DNA of 64,000 nt from Candidatus Proximibacter danicus (GTDB lineage: Bacteria; Pseudomonadota; Gammaproteobacteria; Burkholderiales; Rhodocyclaceae): positions 62,001 to 126,000 of the forward strand of contig JADJUC010000007.1 in NCBI GenBank assembly GCA_016710885.1, written 5' to 3'. A program made the position numbers and the translations under genes. Below, piece by piece: positions 63,673 through 64,000 of the stretch. Every line of letters starts with the position of its first letter. Position 1 is the first letter of the stretch. Below the pieces are notes generated by a model. The model saw only the letters and a program-made list of their open reading frames with translations. It made no database searches and was not told where the DNA came from.

Positions 63673-64000
63673 TCAGTGAAGGCTGCGCAGAAGCGCGCGG
63701 AGGCGGGCAGGTTTGATCGGCTCCTGCAAATGATACGCCCCGAGTTCCGGCATGTTGCATTCGGCCGTGGTGATAACGACGCCACGATGCTGCCGCAGCA
63801 GGGATTGCACTTCGGCCGAGAGCATGCAACTGTCGCTGTGGATAATGACCGGAATGCACTGTCCTGTTTCCAGCATGCGCCAGGCACTGGAGATGCTTTC
63901 GGCAACTTCAACACCGTACCCCCAGCGTCTGGCGCGCTCGCAAAAGTCTCCCGGGTCGCCGATGAGCACCAGGCGTACCGAGGGTGTTTTCGCGCCGGTT
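63673..64000 (-). CDS. Receiver-like domain protein, partial at the right edge
   Basis: The frame is open to the window edge. The visible ~108 residues begin TGAKTPSVRLVLIGDPGDFCERARRW and end in EPIKPARLRALLRSLH. The IKP-type Lys-Pro near the end and the helix-strand pattern resemble the C-terminal half of a response-regulator receiver, but a conserved phospho-acceptor Asp is not obvious (HSD in the expected place). It reads leftward into the gap before ybaK. A symbol is not given. Confidence 0.7.
   Translation of the reverse strand, partial: TGAKTPSVRLVLIGDPGDFCERARRWGYGVEVAESISSAWRMLETGQCIPVIIHSDSCMLSAEVQSLLRQHRGVVITTAECNMPELGAYHLQEPIKPARLRALLRSLH

Overview
The window is a GC-rich, densely coded chromosomal segment of a betaproteobacterium. 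Rhodocyclales (the Azonexaceae/Dechloromonas-like group) fits best, judging from the core proteins and from gene neighbourhoods recalled from that group; no search was run. About 73 protein genes, two CAU-anticodon tRNAs and a set of hairpins are supported. The window cuts gltB at its left edge and a receiver-like gene at its right edge. No stretch longer than 300 bases is without a gene. The larger gaps (14314-14526, 24423-24639, 27429-27659) are described under findings or neighbouring genes.

Layout. 1-6728: nitrogen and amino-sugar core (gltB end, gltD, a three-TM winged-helix protein, glmU, glmS). 6748-11465: folE-like, a ProQ-domain gene, dsbC-like, a ubiquinone hydroxylase, a BLUF photoreceptor and a small c-type cytochrome. 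11473-22182: an arsenic/sulfur block. A leftward operon (ArsR-rhodanese, DsrE, PLP sulfur enzyme, methyltransferase) is divergent from a rightward arsenosugar-type operon (ArsS radical SAM, ArsM, VTT-flavoprotein fusion, DUF3047, two arsenosugar-type glycosyltransferases, a SelD-partner-like flavoprotein). 22222-27428: housekeeping and small genes (HicA-like, RNase D-like, esterase, deformylase, DbpA, YgjP-like, YkgJ). 27660-30205: a signalling cluster (degenerate cyclase-FHA, cNMP-binding, ankyrin, periplasmic protein).

30356-41415: an aromatic-acid catabolic island. An IclR regulator is divergent from MBL hydrolase, flavin hydroxylase, DUF2783, VOC protein, FAH hydrolase and maleylacetoacetate isomerase, followed by a branched-chain-type ABC uptake system. 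Hydroxylation, ring cleavage, isomerisation and hydrolysis would use these genes in order, with the VOC protein the only visible ring-cleavage candidate. 41535-53714: core genes (HU, tRNA-Met, miaB-phoH-ybeY-corC-lnt, glyQS, gmhB-plsC-ygjP-gloA). 53861-60012: a small membrane protein, a broken dinD, tRNA-Ile2 and the macromolecular synthesis operon rpsU-yqeY-dnaG-rpoD. 60155-64000: tsaD, mscS, plsY, folB, ybaK and the partial receiver gene.

Quality caution: five genes (glmS, a glycosyltransferase, the flavin hydroxylase, the FAH hydrolase, dinD) carry single-base frameshifts, mostly in homopolymers, and lnt has lost its usual 3' end. Because glmS is normally essential, at least some of these are probably sequence errors rather than biology.
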